A stretch of 64,000 nucleotides of DNA from contig OY292274.1 in assembly GCA_958496175.1 (NCBI GenBank), forward strand, positions 27,939,482-28,003,481. Reading direction: 5' to 3'. Positions 46,352-59,325 of this stretch are shown in pieces. The position numbers and the translations under genes are program-made. The stretch's first letter is position 1. Every line of letters starts with the position of its first letter. The notes under the pieces are model-generated. The model ran no database searches. It was not told the origin of the DNA and worked only from the letters and a program-made list of their open reading frames with translations. This stretch comes from Sisyra terminalis (taxonomy: Eukaryota; Arthropoda; Insecta; Neuroptera; Sisyridae).

Positions 46352-49034
46352 ATGAAACAACTAATGTTGATGTTAGTTGTAATTTTGTTCCTTATAAATA
46401 ATAGTTGTAATTGTGCTCGAATTTTAGCCGTTTTACCCACACCCTCAATTAGTCATATGGTTATCTACCGTCCGATACTAAAAGAATTGTCTTTACGGGG
46501 TCATCAAATAGTTGCAATAATTCCAGATCCAATTAACGATCCATTGTTAGTGAATTTAACAGAAATTAATGTTCATGAAGAATCATATTCAATATGGGCT
46601 AGTGAAGATATTTTAGGACAAGTGCAGTTTGAAAAAAAGTTTCAAATAATGGAAATGTATAAATTGACAAATGTGATCGTTCAGTATTGTGATGCAGAAC
46701 TTGGCCATCCGGAGGTCCAAAATTTAATTAATAACCCGAAAGAACACTTTGATATCGTGATAAATGAATGGCTTATGTATCCTAGCACATTTATGTTTGG
46801 GGAACATTTCAAAGCACCAATTATTGGGATTTGTTCCATGTCTCTTTTGATAACGGGTTACGAACGAATCGGTTCTCCAACACACCCTGCTTACGCTCTA
46901 GATTTTTTTAGATTTGCAGGAGATGATTTAACGTTCGTCGAACGTCTTGATAATGCATTTTATGCAGTTTGGCTAAGATTGTTCTATTTCTTTTATACTA
47001 TTCCGAAACATACCGAAATTGCAAAAAAATATTTTGGGGAGAATATACCAAGTCTATATGATGTTGAAGATAAAGTACAATTAATGCTTGTGAATACCAA
47101 CCCTCTCTTTCATGTAGCCAGACCACAAAGTCCTGCTGTAATAGAAATAGGAGGAATTCATCATAAAGAATTGAAACGGCTGCCACAAGTATGTTTATTT
47201 TAATTTCTTTGAAGTACATTATTTTTTCAATTTTAATATTTGTTTTAAGGATCTTGAAAAATTTCTGAATGAATCATCCGAGGGCGTTATTTATTTCAGT
47301 TTAGGTTCCAATGTGAAAAGTATTAGCTTACCTGAAGAAATTAGAAATGTATTTCTCAAAGTATTTGAAAATCTTCCGTATAAAGTTTTATGGAAATGGG
47401 AAAGTGATATTCTTCCTGGAAAATCTTTGAATATCAAAACATCGAAATGGTTTCCACAACAAGATGTTTTAAGTGAGTAGATATCATTTTTTTGTCAATA
47501 CGATCATTTGAATTTACATGATTTACAGGGATCATTATTTTTTAAGATTAAAAATTCCCATGTTTTTATATTTTTTTCCAAGACTATTTATTGAAATCAA
47601 AACTGTTTTGGCATAGAAAAATATTTAAAACGCGTTTTTGGTAAAAATAACTTTAAGTTAATTATGTAGATGTTTCACAATTTAACTCCTCAAAACAATG
47701 CGTTTTGTGATCAATAGATATATTTATCTAATTTAATACTATAATATTTCTTAAATATCTTGTATGTAAGCTAAAAAAGAACAACTAGAGTAAAAAATCG
47801 AACCGTTTTCAGTTTATCTTAGTTTCCGTATTAGATACAGTAGATATGTCTATTTTAAAAAAGGGTTGTTAAAATTTGCCACCTATAGGCTAAAAATATT
47901 TTGCACTCTTCATCTTCCAAAATTTACCATGGACGGATACGGACGTTGTTTTGCTTAAAAATGTAATCAAATTTCTACTACAATAGGTATAATCGAAACG
48001 TCGTATATGGTTTATGAATCTATGTGAAAAAATATGTAAAAAACTGTATTTTATTAACTCCAATATTGCCGCCCCCTGAAATAAGTTGCCCTAGGCTATA
48101 GGGTTTCTAGCCTTATGATAAATTCGACTATTTTTTATCCCAGGTACCGATCTTTTACAACAATGTCCACTGCAAAATGCATAGTTTTTGGTGTATTTTT
48201 GTCTTTGGCGTCTTAATTTTTTTTTTAATAAAATTTTGATAAAATGAGCAGAAGGAAGATTATGTATAAAAAATTGTTTTCCTCAAATGTTTTAATATAC
48301 ATCTATACCGAAACAGTTTTGTAAACTAAACAAAACTTAATTGTAAAAGCTGTAAAAAATGGTAAAAAAACCGTCATTTCTAATCATAAAATTAGAATTG
48401 ACCCCTAAAATAGTAAGATTAATGTAATTGATTTAAGAATAGAAATTTAATATTTTTAGATCACCCAAACATAAAATTATTTATAACGCAAGGAGGACTA
48501 CAATCAGTTGAGGAAAGCATTCGAGCTAAAGTTCCAATACTTGGAATTCCGTTCGCTGGTGATCAAGAACCCAATATTAGACGAGTTTCTTCTTTAAAAA
48601 TCGGGAAAGGATTAAATTTTGAAGAAATAACAATAGAAATATTAATTTCCTATATCAAAGAAATTATCACTAATGAAAGGTAAATCATTTAGTTTAATTT
48701 AATAAAAAAATATCGAAAAATGTATCCTCATTTTGTTTACAGCTACAAAAAGAATGTAGAAGATCTTTCTAATGTTTTTTGGGACCAACCTATGAAACCC
48801 CTTGACAAAGCGATTTGGTGGATTGAATACGTGATACGGCATAAAGGTGCTAAGGGCTTAAAAAGTCCTCTAGCAAAAATGTCTTGGTTCCAATTTCTCT
48901 TGATAGATATTTTTATTTTCATTTTTACTATTTTATTATCATTGTATTTTGTCGTTAGAATAATTGTTCAATTCATGATAACAAAAGTATTTGGTAATTT
49001 TAAAACTGATAGTAAGTTGAAAAAGAATAATTAG
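46352..49034 (+). CDS. UDP-glycosyltransferase B1 (UGT)
   Basis: Four exons: 46352-47188, 47250-47472, 48460-48679 and 48743-49034, giving 523 residues. A signal peptide (about 1-21) precedes ARILAVLPTPSISH, with the likely catalytic His at 35. NLTEINVHEESY and FDIVINEWL follow in the acceptor domain. The donor domain has VIYFSLGSNVKS, FPQQDVL and FITQGGLQSVEESIRAKVP, then FAGDQEPN. The C-terminus has AIWWIEYVIRHKGAKGLKSP, a long membrane helix and a KKNN end, a KKxx ER-retrieval signal. Intron 2 is nearly 1 kb and contains a GCCGCCCC-type transposon scar near 48067. B1 and B2 exons appear identical. Confidence 0.95.
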
Positions 49035-50382
49035 TAATAAGTATTATAATGCAAGATAATTTATTTTATCAAAGTTTATTATATTTACATAGTTATGTAA
49101 ATCTACATTGAACTAGTGTGTAACTATATATAGGCACCAGCAGAATTTTTTTCAAGAGTCGATATTTTTACACTTCGGTCTTACCAATTTGGAGCTTTAC
49201 GTAGATTAATAACTTTAAGTATTATAATTTTATTATTTATTGAAAAACTGTAATGTTATGATCTTATGATCTTCATTATTCATTAATAGTGCCATTGTTG
49301 CACTCTTCTCTTATTATTCTTTTTTAACGTAGAATAAATAGTTTTGTAATATAATTGATCTAAAGTCAAATAAATGGATGCCATCAATTAGCATTTTCGT
49401 ACATCTGCAATATTATGATTCACTAATGTAAGAAGGCGTAAAAAAATCTATTTTACGATTTCCACGGGGAAATAATACGGGGATAATACAGATTAAAACT
49501 ATCATTTAAAACTATTAGCCATAATTATTTTTTATATTAAAATTATAATTATTTAACGTTGAAGTTTTTAATAAATTTCAACTAATTTTATCTTATTTTA
49601 ATTATTATTGGGATCCAGAAACATTTAAAATAATTATTGATTCTTTATTTTTTGATTGATTTGATTGATTTGGTTGATTTTTTTTTCACTTGTTTAATTG
49701 AGATCATCATTCCTTGATTCCTTTCTTCTTGTATAGGTAATTAGTTGACAAATTATTGAAGAATTATAACAGTAGGGTTTAGTTACAACCTTTAGAGTTT
49801 TTTTCATTCAAAGTACTCTTTTTTTTTTCAATCGTTCTTGGTATTCTTGGTAAAGCTAAGAATATATCTTCTTTTTTTTTGTTTCTTTGAATTTCGTAAA
49901 GCTTTAGAGCTTAATGCATAAAATGTATTAGTAAAATACGAAAAATAAAAACAAATTATTTCTTTTTTACATAATCGATCTATACATCTTATAAATTAAA
50001 GTCTTAACAACTACTGATCGAATTTTCATACGATTTTTACTAATGTGACTTAAGTGAATCACCAGTGATTCATGAGGAAGGTTTAAGTGTATAATTTATC
50101 ATGATTCTGTGTAAATTGACTGAAATATGACGAAGATTATTACAGATGTAAGTAAAAATCATTCCAACTGGGAATTTTACGAGGATTTGTTGCGTATACC
50201 CTTAGAAACATTATTATCTAATTTCATTACACCATTGTTTTCGTTATTTTATCTAGATTAAAACCGTCTCTATCCCAACAATTCATATTAATAGTTAAAT
50301 TTGAACCATTGCCTTTTTGGTATGTGTTTTTGCATTTATTGAATTTAAATTGAAAATATTTTATTTTTGTGAATCAAGAAGC
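49035..50382. other. UGT-B1 3' flank within the duplicated unit
   Basis: AT-rich; an AATAAA lies near 49333. No ORF or RNA is supported until the Penelope-like hairpin at 50383. Confidence 0.4.
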
Positions 50383-50410
50383 CTGATGAAGTTACGATCC
50401 GTAACGAAAC
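50383..50410 (+). ncRNA. hammerhead-like Penelope hairpin relic (unit 1 copy)
   Basis: CTGATGA, one A, a 6-bp hairpin GTTACG-ATC-CGTAAC, then GAAAC. This is the same layout as the motif in the Penelope element at 22559, with different stem sequence. The surrounding 50340-50470 stretch may be the end of an old PLE copy; no RT remains. A closing stem III is not evident. Confidence 0.45.
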
Positions 50411-51101
50411 GTAGCTAATTGAATAATAAAAATATTAAATAAAAAAACTGATCTTAAACAACCTGAATTGTCTTTTTATTTAAAAAAATAAAAGCTGAGA
50501 TCTGAATTTTATCATCTATCTGTATTTTTGCATTAATATAATTCGACCATCAAGTCTTTTTGCCAAGCTGAACTATGCTTTCCTTTTAGCAAACATAATT
50601 TCGAAAAAAATATACAAACTTGTAACGATCATGATTTACTTATACGACAGTAAAATCGGTTAAATTAAAAAATGGATTTAGAATAAGAGAGACTTTATAT
50701 TTTCCATATCGTAGTTATGTTTTTCAACAAGATACTTTGGAGATTTTCTTTTGCTAATCGATGGGAAATCGTTTGTAAAGGATTTGAAGTTGATTTTCAC
50801 AAATAATGAAAATGTACATGCAAAAATCGTATGAAATTTAATTTAAATTTTTGTTTACTTAGAAATGCTGACTGAGGCCGAAAGTGTGGATACTGAAGTC
50901 TAAATCTTCAAAAACATGTACTACTAATATCAAGCCGGAATAGGCTAATAAGTGATAGTGACGACCAAAAGAAAGTCTATCAAACCTATTACCTTTCTAG
51001 TCCTTAAAAATTATAAATTCTGGAAACTTTTTTTTTTTTTTTGTAAGTTTTGATAAATGTGTTAATATATTTTTATATTGTTATACGTTTAAGTGTGTGC
51101 A

Positions 51102-51627
51102 TTAGGGTGGTCCTTCATAGGGTTTTTTTCGAATTTCTTTGCTCCCAGGGGCTCAAATCCTACCAAATTGATAAAAAAAACCCTGAAAATTTGAGCTCTT
51201 AATATTAACTTTAAGATAGTCCGCTTTCCAATTTAAGTTTCTTATGGAAATAACGTGAGAAAAATTTAATTTGTTCTTAAGAATTCCATAACTCAGCGAC
51301 AAATAAATTGAAAGTAACAAATCGTGTCATGTTTATTGTAAATTTAACGCTTTACAAAAAAGAGTTCTAATGATTTTTCGCTAAATCTTTTGGCTTAAGA
51401 GTTATTCAAGCTCAAAATTTAATTATTAAATAATTATTATTATCAACTATAATTATTGAAGAACTATTATTAAAAGTACTATTACTAAAGTACTATTATT
51501 AAAGGATTATCTTAAAGTTAATATTAAGAGCTCAAAGTACTAGGGATTTTTTTTTATCAATTTGGAAGCGTTTGAACCCCTGGGAGCAAAGAAATTCCAA
51601 AACATCCCTATTAAAGACCATATTAGT
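51102..51627. mobile_element. foldback element (unit 2 copy)
   Basis: Exact counterpart of 44354-44879 at +6748. Confidence 0.75.
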
Positions 51628-51785
51628 ATGCATATTGTGTGAGCATAGACTTTGCATCTAGCGTCTTGCTGTGTGCTCACCGATAATGAAAATAAATAAG
51701 AAGAAGAGGTCAGGTACAATGAGATCATAGATATTCTATTTGTTTCTTTAAGGATTTTTGATTTAAGATAAAAAAGGATAAACAA

Positions 51786-52064
51786 TGTACATTAGGGTTG
51801 GTTATGGAGCAATCTGAAACTTCGAATAATCCAAAAGCATGTCAGAGCCACTATAAAAGAGGTTGACCGCAGGGGGAGGACAATCAGTCAACAGTCAGTT
51901 AAAACAGTTAAAAGTTAAACAGTGAGATTATTATTGTTATTAATTGTTATTAAACGATTGTTATTAATAAATAAATAAGTGTGTAGTGTGAAATAAATAT
52001 ACGTTTGTGTAATGAAATTAATTTATTATTGTTGTATGTTTTGAAACACAAATCCTAACGAACA
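51786..52064 (+). mobile_element. solo-LTR-like element (unit 2 copy)
   Basis: Exact counterpart of 45038-45316 at +6748, with the same TATA and initiator spacing. Confidence 0.45.
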
Positions 52065-53028
52065 TGTACATAAAAATAAAATGAAAAACGTAGCAGTAGA
52101 TAAGATTAAGTCTGGAAACCATATTTTTTTCCTTGTACCTACCGTAGTTTTATTGTTTCCGTTTCTTATTTTTATCGTCCAAGTTTGTTTTGAAGTTTGA
52201 TTTCTATGTTATAAGTGTTATTGAAAATTTGAAAATCTTTTGTTTCAAAATCATTGACAGCTCTCAAAATAGACTTTTATGCCGCAAAACTATTATTTTT
52301 TATTTCAAATAAATTCGCTTTTAATTTGAGTACTGACAGACATCTAAATAAATTTTTATGAACATCTTGATTGTGGTGTAGGTGACTCAAAAGTCCTGCC
52401 TTCATTCTGAATTGCATGTGGTAGTTAAACAAGATATTGAAGAAACGTTATTCTTTCTTTTCGAATTTTCGGTATACATGTCTTATCATTACAGTTTAAG
52501 ATGCTTGCGGAGTTGAAAACATTAATGCAAGAATTCTAGTTTTGTTTATTTGCTTTTAAGATAAGACTCATTTGATTTTATTATATAAAGAGTTTTTTTA
52601 TCATAACCATGAAAAAAAAATTTCTTATGCAGTTTTTGCAGTTATGTAGAATATTTATTTTAAAATAATACACTTTCGTTAAATAGTTATTTGATTAAGT
52701 ACTCAATTTTTCAAAAATACTATTTTTACATTCTTGTATATGATTTTTGTTATCAACAATTACCGATGTATTTTTAATTCACTTCTCCTCCACGAAACCC
52801 CAAAAATTATCATAGTTATACTTTTTTCTATTATTCATCATTTTGAAAATGTGATACATGACAGCATAAATGTATTTTTATAGTGAACTCTGAAGTTTCA
52901 ATGATAAGCAAGAATATTATCGTTGAGATATGGTATAATCAATATTTATATAAAATAATAATATTTTTTTAAACTAAACTTTTAACATTAATTTTATTTA
53001 TGTATGCTCGACCCCCATGCCAATAAGA

Positions 53029-53035
53029 TATAAAG
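53029..53035 (+). promoter_or_regulatory. TATA box candidate for UGT-B2
   Basis: Counterpart of 46281-46287. The whole upstream region is duplicated, so both copies should share regulation. Confidence 0.4.
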
Positions 53036-53099
53036 TTATCGCTCACATAAAATTCTTCTTTAGTTCTTGTAGTATAGTCGTTCTGTTAATGCAGGAAAA

Positions 53100-55783
53100 A
53101 TGAAACAACTAATGTTGATGTTAGTTGTAATTTTGTTCCTTATAAATAATAGTTGTAATTGTGCTCGAATTTTAGCCGTTTTACCCACACCCTCAATTAG
53201 TCATATGGTTATCTACCGTCCGATACTAAAAGAATTGTCTTTACGGGGTCATCAAATAGTTGCAATAATTCCAGATCCAATTAACGATCCATTGTTAGTG
53301 AATTTAACAGAAATTAATGTTCATGAAGAATCATATTCAATATGGGCTAGTGAAGATATTTTAGGACAAGTGCAGTTTGAAAAAAAGTTTCAAATAATGG
53401 AAATGTATAAATTGACAAATGTGATCGTTCAGTATTGTGATGCAGAACTTGGCCATCCGGAGGTCCAAAATTTAATTAATAACCCGAAAGAACACTTTGA
53501 TATCGTGATAAATGAATGGCTTATGTATCCTAGCACATTTATGTTTGGGGAACATTTCAAAGCACCAATTATTGGGATTTGTTCCATGTCTCTTTTGATA
53601 ACGGGTTACGAACGAATCGGTTCTCCAACACACCCTGCTTACGCTCTAGATTTTTTTAGATTTGCAGGAGATGATTTAACGTTCGTCGAACGTCTTGATA
53701 ATGCATTTTATGCAGTTTGGCTAAGATTGTTCTATTTCTTTTATACTATTCCGAAACATACCGAAATTGCAAAAAAATATTTTGGGGAGAATATACCAAG
53801 TCTATATGATGTTGAAGATAAAGTACAATTAATGCTTGTGAATACCAACCCTCTCTTTCATGTAGCCAGACCACAAAGTCCTGCTGTAATAGAAATAGGA
53901 GGAATTCATCATAAAGAATTGAAACGGCTGCCACAAGTATGTTTATTTTAATTTCTTTGAAGTACATTATTTTTTCAATTTTAATATTTGTTTTAAGGAT
54001 CTTGAAAAATTTCTGAATGAATCATCCGAGGGCGTTATTTATTTCAGTTTAGGTTCCAATGTGAAAAGTATTAGCTTACCTGAAGAAATTAGAAATGTAT
54101 TTCTCAAAGTATTTGAAAATCTTCCGTATAAAGTTTTATGGAAATGGGAAAGTGATATTCTTCCTGGAAAATCTTTGAATATCAAAACATCGAAATGGTT
54201 TCCACAACAAGATGTTTTAAGTGAGTAGATATCATTTTTTTGTCAATACGATCATTTGAATTTACATGATTTACAGGGATCATTATTTTTTAAGATTAAA
54301 AATTCCCATGTTTTTATATTTTTTTCCAAGACTATTTATTGAAATCAAAACTGTTTTGGCATAGAAAAATATTTAAAACGCGTTTTTGGTAAAAATAACT
54401 TTAAGTTAATTATGTAGATGTTTCACAATTTAACTCCTCAAAACAATGCGTTTTGTGATCAATAGATATATTTATCTAATTTAATACTATAATATTTCTT
54501 AAATATCTTGTATGTAAGCTAAAAAAGAACAACTAGAGTAAAAAATCGAACCGTTTTCAGTTTATCTTAGTTTCCGTATTAGATACAGTAGATATGTCTA
54601 TTTTAAAAAAGGGTTGTTAAAATTTGCCACCTATAGGCTAAAAATATTTTGCACTCTTCATCTTCCAAAATTTACCATGGACGGATACGGACGTTGTTTT
54701 GCTTAAAAATGTAATCAAATTTCTACTACAATAGGTATAATCGAAACGTCGTATATGGTTTATGAATCTATGTGAAAAAATATGTAAAAAACTGTATTTT
54801 ATTAACTCCAATATTGCCGCCCCCTGAAATAAGTTGCCCTAGGCTATAGGGTTTCTAGCCTTATGATAAATTCGACTATTTTTTATCCCAGGTACCGATC
54901 TTTTACAACAATGTCCACTGCAAAATGCATAGTTTTTGGTGTATTTTTGTCTTTGGCGTCTTAATTTTTTTTTTTAATAAAATTTTGATAAAATGAGCAG
55001 AAGGAAGATTATGTATAAAAAATTGTTTTCCTCAAATGTTTTAATATACATCTATACCGAAACAGTTTTGTAAACTAAACAAAACTTAATTGTAAAAGCT
55101 GTAAAAAATGGTAAAAAAACCGTCATTTCTAATCATAAAATTAGAATTGACCCCTAAAATAGTAAGATTAATGTAATTGATTTAAGAATAGAAATTTAAT
55201 ATTTTTAGATCACCCAAACATAAAATTATTTATAACGCAAGGAGGACTACAATCAGTTGAGGAAAGCATTCGAGCTAAAGTTCCAATACTTGGAATTCCG
55301 TTCGCTGGTGATCAAGAACCCAATATTAGACGAGTTTCTTCTTTAAAAATCGGGAAAGGATTAAATTTTGAAGAAATAACAATAGAAATATTAATTTCCT
55401 ATATCAAAGAAATTATCACTAATGAAAGGTAAATCATTTAGTTTAATTTAATAAAAAAATATCGAAAAATGTATCCTCATTTTGTTTACAGCTACAAAAA
55501 GAATGTAGAAGATCTTTCTAATGTTTTTTGGGACCAACCTATGAAACCCCTTGACAAAGCGATTTGGTGGATTGAATACGTGATACGGCATAAAGGTGCT
55601 AAGGGCTTAAAAAGTCCTCTAGCAAAAATGTCTTGGTTCCAATTTCTCTTGATAGATATTTTTATTTTCATTTTTACTATTTTATTATCATTGTATTTTG
55701 TCGTTAGAATAATTGTTCAATTCATGATAACAAAAGTATTTGGTAATTTTAAAACTGATAGTAAGTTGAAAAAGAATAATTAG
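53100..55783 (+). CDS. UDP-glycosyltransferase B2 (UGT), near-identical copy of B1
   Basis: Four exons: 53100-53936, 53998-54220, 55209-55428 and 55492-55783, encoding 523 residues. I found no difference from B1 in the coding exons; the one-base shift arises in a poly-T run of intron 2. It has the same domains and motifs: signal peptide, SISH with His35, FITQGGLQSVEES at about 362-374, a C-terminal helix and a KKNN end. Both copies keep a full promoter region and 3' flank, so both could be expressed. An assembly artefact cannot be excluded from sequence alone. Confidence 0.93.
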
Positions 55784-57130
55784 TAATAAGTATTATAATG
55801 CAAGATAATTTATTTTATCAAAGTTTATTATATTTACATAGTTATGTAAATCTACATTGAACTAGTGTGTAACTATATATAGGCACCAGCAGAATTTTTT
55901 TCAAGAGTCGATATTTTTACACTTCGGTCTTACCAATTTGGAGCTTTACGTAGATTAATAACTTTAAGTATTATAATTTTATTATTTATTGAAAAACTGT
56001 AATGTTATGATCTTATGATCTTCATTATTCATTAATAGTGCCATTGTTGCACTCTTCTCTTATTATTCTTTTTTAACGTAGAATAAATAGTTTTGTAATA
56101 TAATTGATCTAAAGTCAAATAAATGGATGCCATCAATTAGCATTTTCGTACATCTGCAATATTATGATTCACTAATGTAAGAAGGCGTAAAAAAATCTAT
56201 TTTACGATTTCCACGGGGAAATAATACGGGGATAATACAGATTAAAACTATCATTTAAAACTATTAGCCATAATTATTTTTTATATTAAAATTATAATTA
56301 TTTAACGTTGAAGTTTTTAATAAATTTCAACTAATTTTATCTTATTTTAATTATTATTGGGATCCAGAAACATTTAAAATAATTATTGATTCTTTATTTT
56401 TTGATTGATTTGATTGATTTGGTTGATTTTTTTTTCACTTGTTTAATTGAGATCATCATTCCTTGATTCCTTTCTTCTTGTATAGGTAATTAGTTGACAA
56501 ATTATTGAAGAATTATAACAGTAGGGTTTAGTTACAACCTTTAGAGTTTTTTTCATTCAAAGTACTCTTTTTTTTTTCAATCGTTCTTGGTATTCTTGGT
56601 AAAGCTAAGAATATATCTTCCTTTTTTTGTTTCTTTGAATTTCGTAAAGCTTTAGAGCTTAATGCATAAAATGTATTAGTAAAATACGAAAAATAAAAAC
56701 AAATTATTTCTTTTTTACATAATCGATCTATACATCTTATAAATTAAAGTCTTAACAACTACTGATCGAATTTTCATACGATTTTTACTAATGTGACTTA
56801 AGTGAATCACCAGTGATTCATGAGGAAGGTTTAAGTGTATAATTTATCATGATTCTGTGTAAATTGACTGAAATATGACGAAGATTATTACAGATGTAAG
56901 TAAAAATCATTCCAACTGGGAATTTTACGAGGATTTGTTGCGTATACCCTTAGAAACATTATTATCTAATTTCATTACACCATTGTTTTCGTTATTTTAT
57001 CTAGATTAAAACCGTCTCTATCCCAACAATTCATATTAATAGTTAAATTTGAACCATTGCCTTTTTGGTATGTGTTTTTGCATTTATTGAATTTAAATTG
57101 AAAATATTTTATTTTTGTGAATCAAGAAGC
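55784..57130. other. UGT-B2 3' flank within the duplicated unit
   Basis: Copy of 49035-50382. No gene seen. Confidence 0.4.
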
Positions 57131-57158
57131 CTGATGAAGTTACGATCCGTAACGAAAC
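57131..57158 (+). ncRNA. hammerhead-like Penelope hairpin relic (unit 2 copy)
   Basis: Counterpart of 50383-50410, with identical sequence. Confidence 0.45.
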
Positions 57159-57779
57159 GTAGCTAATTGAATAATAAAAATATTAAATAAAAAAACTGAT
57201 CTTAAACAACCTGAATTGTCTTTTTATTTAAAAAAATAAAAGCTGAGATCTGAATTTTATCATCTATCTGTATTTTTGCATTAATATAATTCGACCATCA
57301 AGTCTTTTTGCCAAGCTGAACTATGCTTTCCTTTTAGCAAACATAATTTCGAAAAAAATATACAAACTTGTAACGGCTTATATAATGAACAGGCAATCTT
57401 TAAAATTTATTAAAATTAAGAAAGAATGTCAATGGATCAATCTTACTAATCTTTGAGGTTTGATGCAAAATGCAAATTGTTTATTGAAATGGTACATCCC
57501 GATGTTAGTATCTTAACCACCAAGACACATAATTGGTTTTAAGAAAAATTCTAGCTCCTACTTAAAAAAGTAAATTAATGTTAAAGGTAATGATTTAATC
57601 CTCTCAAAATTTAAGATATCATTACAAATCTACTCGCTTAACCGTATCTTTGTTAAGAAAACCTTACTATAACGTCATTGCTGGGAGACACGGTGATTTT
57701 CGTATTTATATACATTGTATACGAAGCTGTTAAGTGTTTGGGTTGATAATATGAGCCAACCTTGCATTCCAGTAAGTCA

Positions 57780-58100
57780 AATGTTAATTCAAAATAAAGC
57801 TCTAAGTTTGCTTAACTTCTTAAAAGGACAAGAAAAAGGAAACAAGCAAGAAAGTTTTGTAGCATCATGTGGATAGTTCGCCAAATTTAAATTTAGAGCT
57901 TAAATATACAACATTTACATAACGGGAGAGGAAGCTAGTACTGCTGATGTCTATAGTAGAAGCAAGTTTTAAATAAAGACTGCAATTGAAAAAGGTTGAT
58001 ATCCTCCTAATTTGATAATGAACGTTGATAAAACGGGTCTATTTTGGAAAAGTTTGCCATTTATAATTCTAGAACATTCATGTGTCAGGAATTTTTCAAT
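57780..58100 (+). pseudogene. Tigger/pogo (jerky-type) transposase relic
   Basis: The + frame with stops reads LKGQEKGNKQESFVASCG, then ITGEEASTADVYSRSKF, then TAIEKGGYPPNLIMNVDKTGLFWKS. This matches the order of Tigger/CENP-B-like transposases: helix-turn-helix tail, GEAAS block, and the first catalytic Asp in the NVDxTGLFW motif. It is truncated and interrupted by stops. Confidence 0.7.
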
Positions 58101-58209
58101 TTAGTTACCTATTCCTATCCATCGTGTATATTTCTTCCTCCGTTAATGTTAATTCGGTTAACGTAAGGTTCTTGAGGAACGCATCTCTAACGTTAAACGC
58201 GGTATTACT

Positions 58210-58385
58210 AAAGTTAAAATTTAAACCCATCTAAGCTGTGGAAGGGTACAAGGCTTAAAATTAGTTAAATTGATAATGTTTTTAATCCAATGTATCATAC
58301 TAACAGGTTGCGGAATTGGTGAACCTGTTTTGATACCAAAAACACCGATGACACCCTCAGAATTGTCTTTTCAGTTTAAATTACT
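58210..58385 (+). pseudogene. Helitron-type PIF1 helicase relic
   Basis: NPSKLWKGTRLKIS resembles the Helitron LCNGTRL block. After a frameshift, ILTGCGIGEPVLIPKTPMTP and SELSFQFK resemble the conserved VFIPRIPLTPSD...PF segment near the C-terminus of Helitron helicases. Only this piece remains. Confidence 0.6.
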
Positions 58386-59325
58386 TCAATTTTAAATTAT
58401 TATAAATTAACGTTTAGAATGTAAATTAATAAAATATAAAATTCTATGAAAATAATTAACTTAATCTAAATACAATATTATTACGCTTTAACTACTTATA
58501 CCTGCTTATATTGACGGGTTCTTTGGATTTGTGTTTTAAGACAACAATTTATACACACGTTTATGTATTTCGCACTACACACATATTTATTTATTTTACA
58601 CTTTAATATCACTTAGGCCGATTACCAGAATAGTCGAGCATATTCGAGAACATTCCAACGATCTTTTTGTTTCTATCTCTTTTTATCTCAAATTTAAATA
58701 TCTCCAAAATGTTCTGGAACATCTTTCATCTTATTTCAACTTCAATGCTAGAATTTTTAACGTTTTTAGACCTAATTCGAATGAAGTTAAATGCTTACAA
58801 ATGAAGTTAACAAACTGCTTACAAAGAAATATTTTATTTTGTTAATGTATTTTTGTTTTTCAAATATTGTTACGATACCATACAAGGAAAAATGAACGAG
58901 TATATGCTGCCCGTGCAAAGCAAGGTCGCTGTTATATTATTAAAATAGTTCGAAAAATTTAATCTCCATCGCCAATCAATTTTAATTGATTCGGAGGCAG
59001 TTTTTAAAATTTTTATTCTTACCTGTTTAGTTATTTCCGTTGTTTTAAATATTTTTTTCTTAATATATTGTTGTTTCATGTTCTCTATTTTACAAAATAT
59101 TTCATTTTCTACCATTACCGAAAAGACGGCACATAGTATTTCAAAATTAACATACCTACAATTGGCAAAAGTGTAATTTTTCATCAAATACATAATTTAA
59201 GTCATAGTTGACTAATTAGATTATTGATAAAATATGGTATGAATTTAAAAAATAAGAAATGTGATTAAGTAATAAATTCATCCTTGATTTATTTAAAAAG
59301 TTTTCCTTTCCCACTTGAAAATGTC
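58386..59325. other. spacer downstream of UGT-C
   Basis: The minus-strand ORF at 58870-59193 has no recognisable domain and is probably chance or 3' UTR of UGT-C. No other structure was seen. Confidence 0.4.

Larger units (their letters stand above)
43878..50625 (+). repeat. 6,748-bp tandem duplication, unit 1 (contains UGT-B1)
   Basis: Unit 1 is repeated immediately as 50626-57373. The only differences I saw are single-base length changes in two poly-T runs (near 48215 and 49872) and one T/C change at the second. The junction shares only CG with the flanks, so there is no long homology at the breakpoints. Confidence 0.95.
50626..57373 (+). repeat. 6,748-bp tandem duplication, unit 2 (contains UGT-B2)
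   Basis: Head-to-tail copy of 43878-50625. Equivalent features sit at +6748, or at +6749 between the two poly-T length changes. Confidence 0.95.

Noticed and set aside
57470..57535. A second tRNA-like SINE head on the minus strand (TGGTGGTTAAGATACTAACA)
   Set aside because: Only a box A-like stretch is visible, with no convincing box B or repeated body in the window.
58870..59193. 107-aa minus-strand ORF downstream of UGT-C
   Set aside because: No domain, signal or splice context; more likely UGT-C 3' flank.
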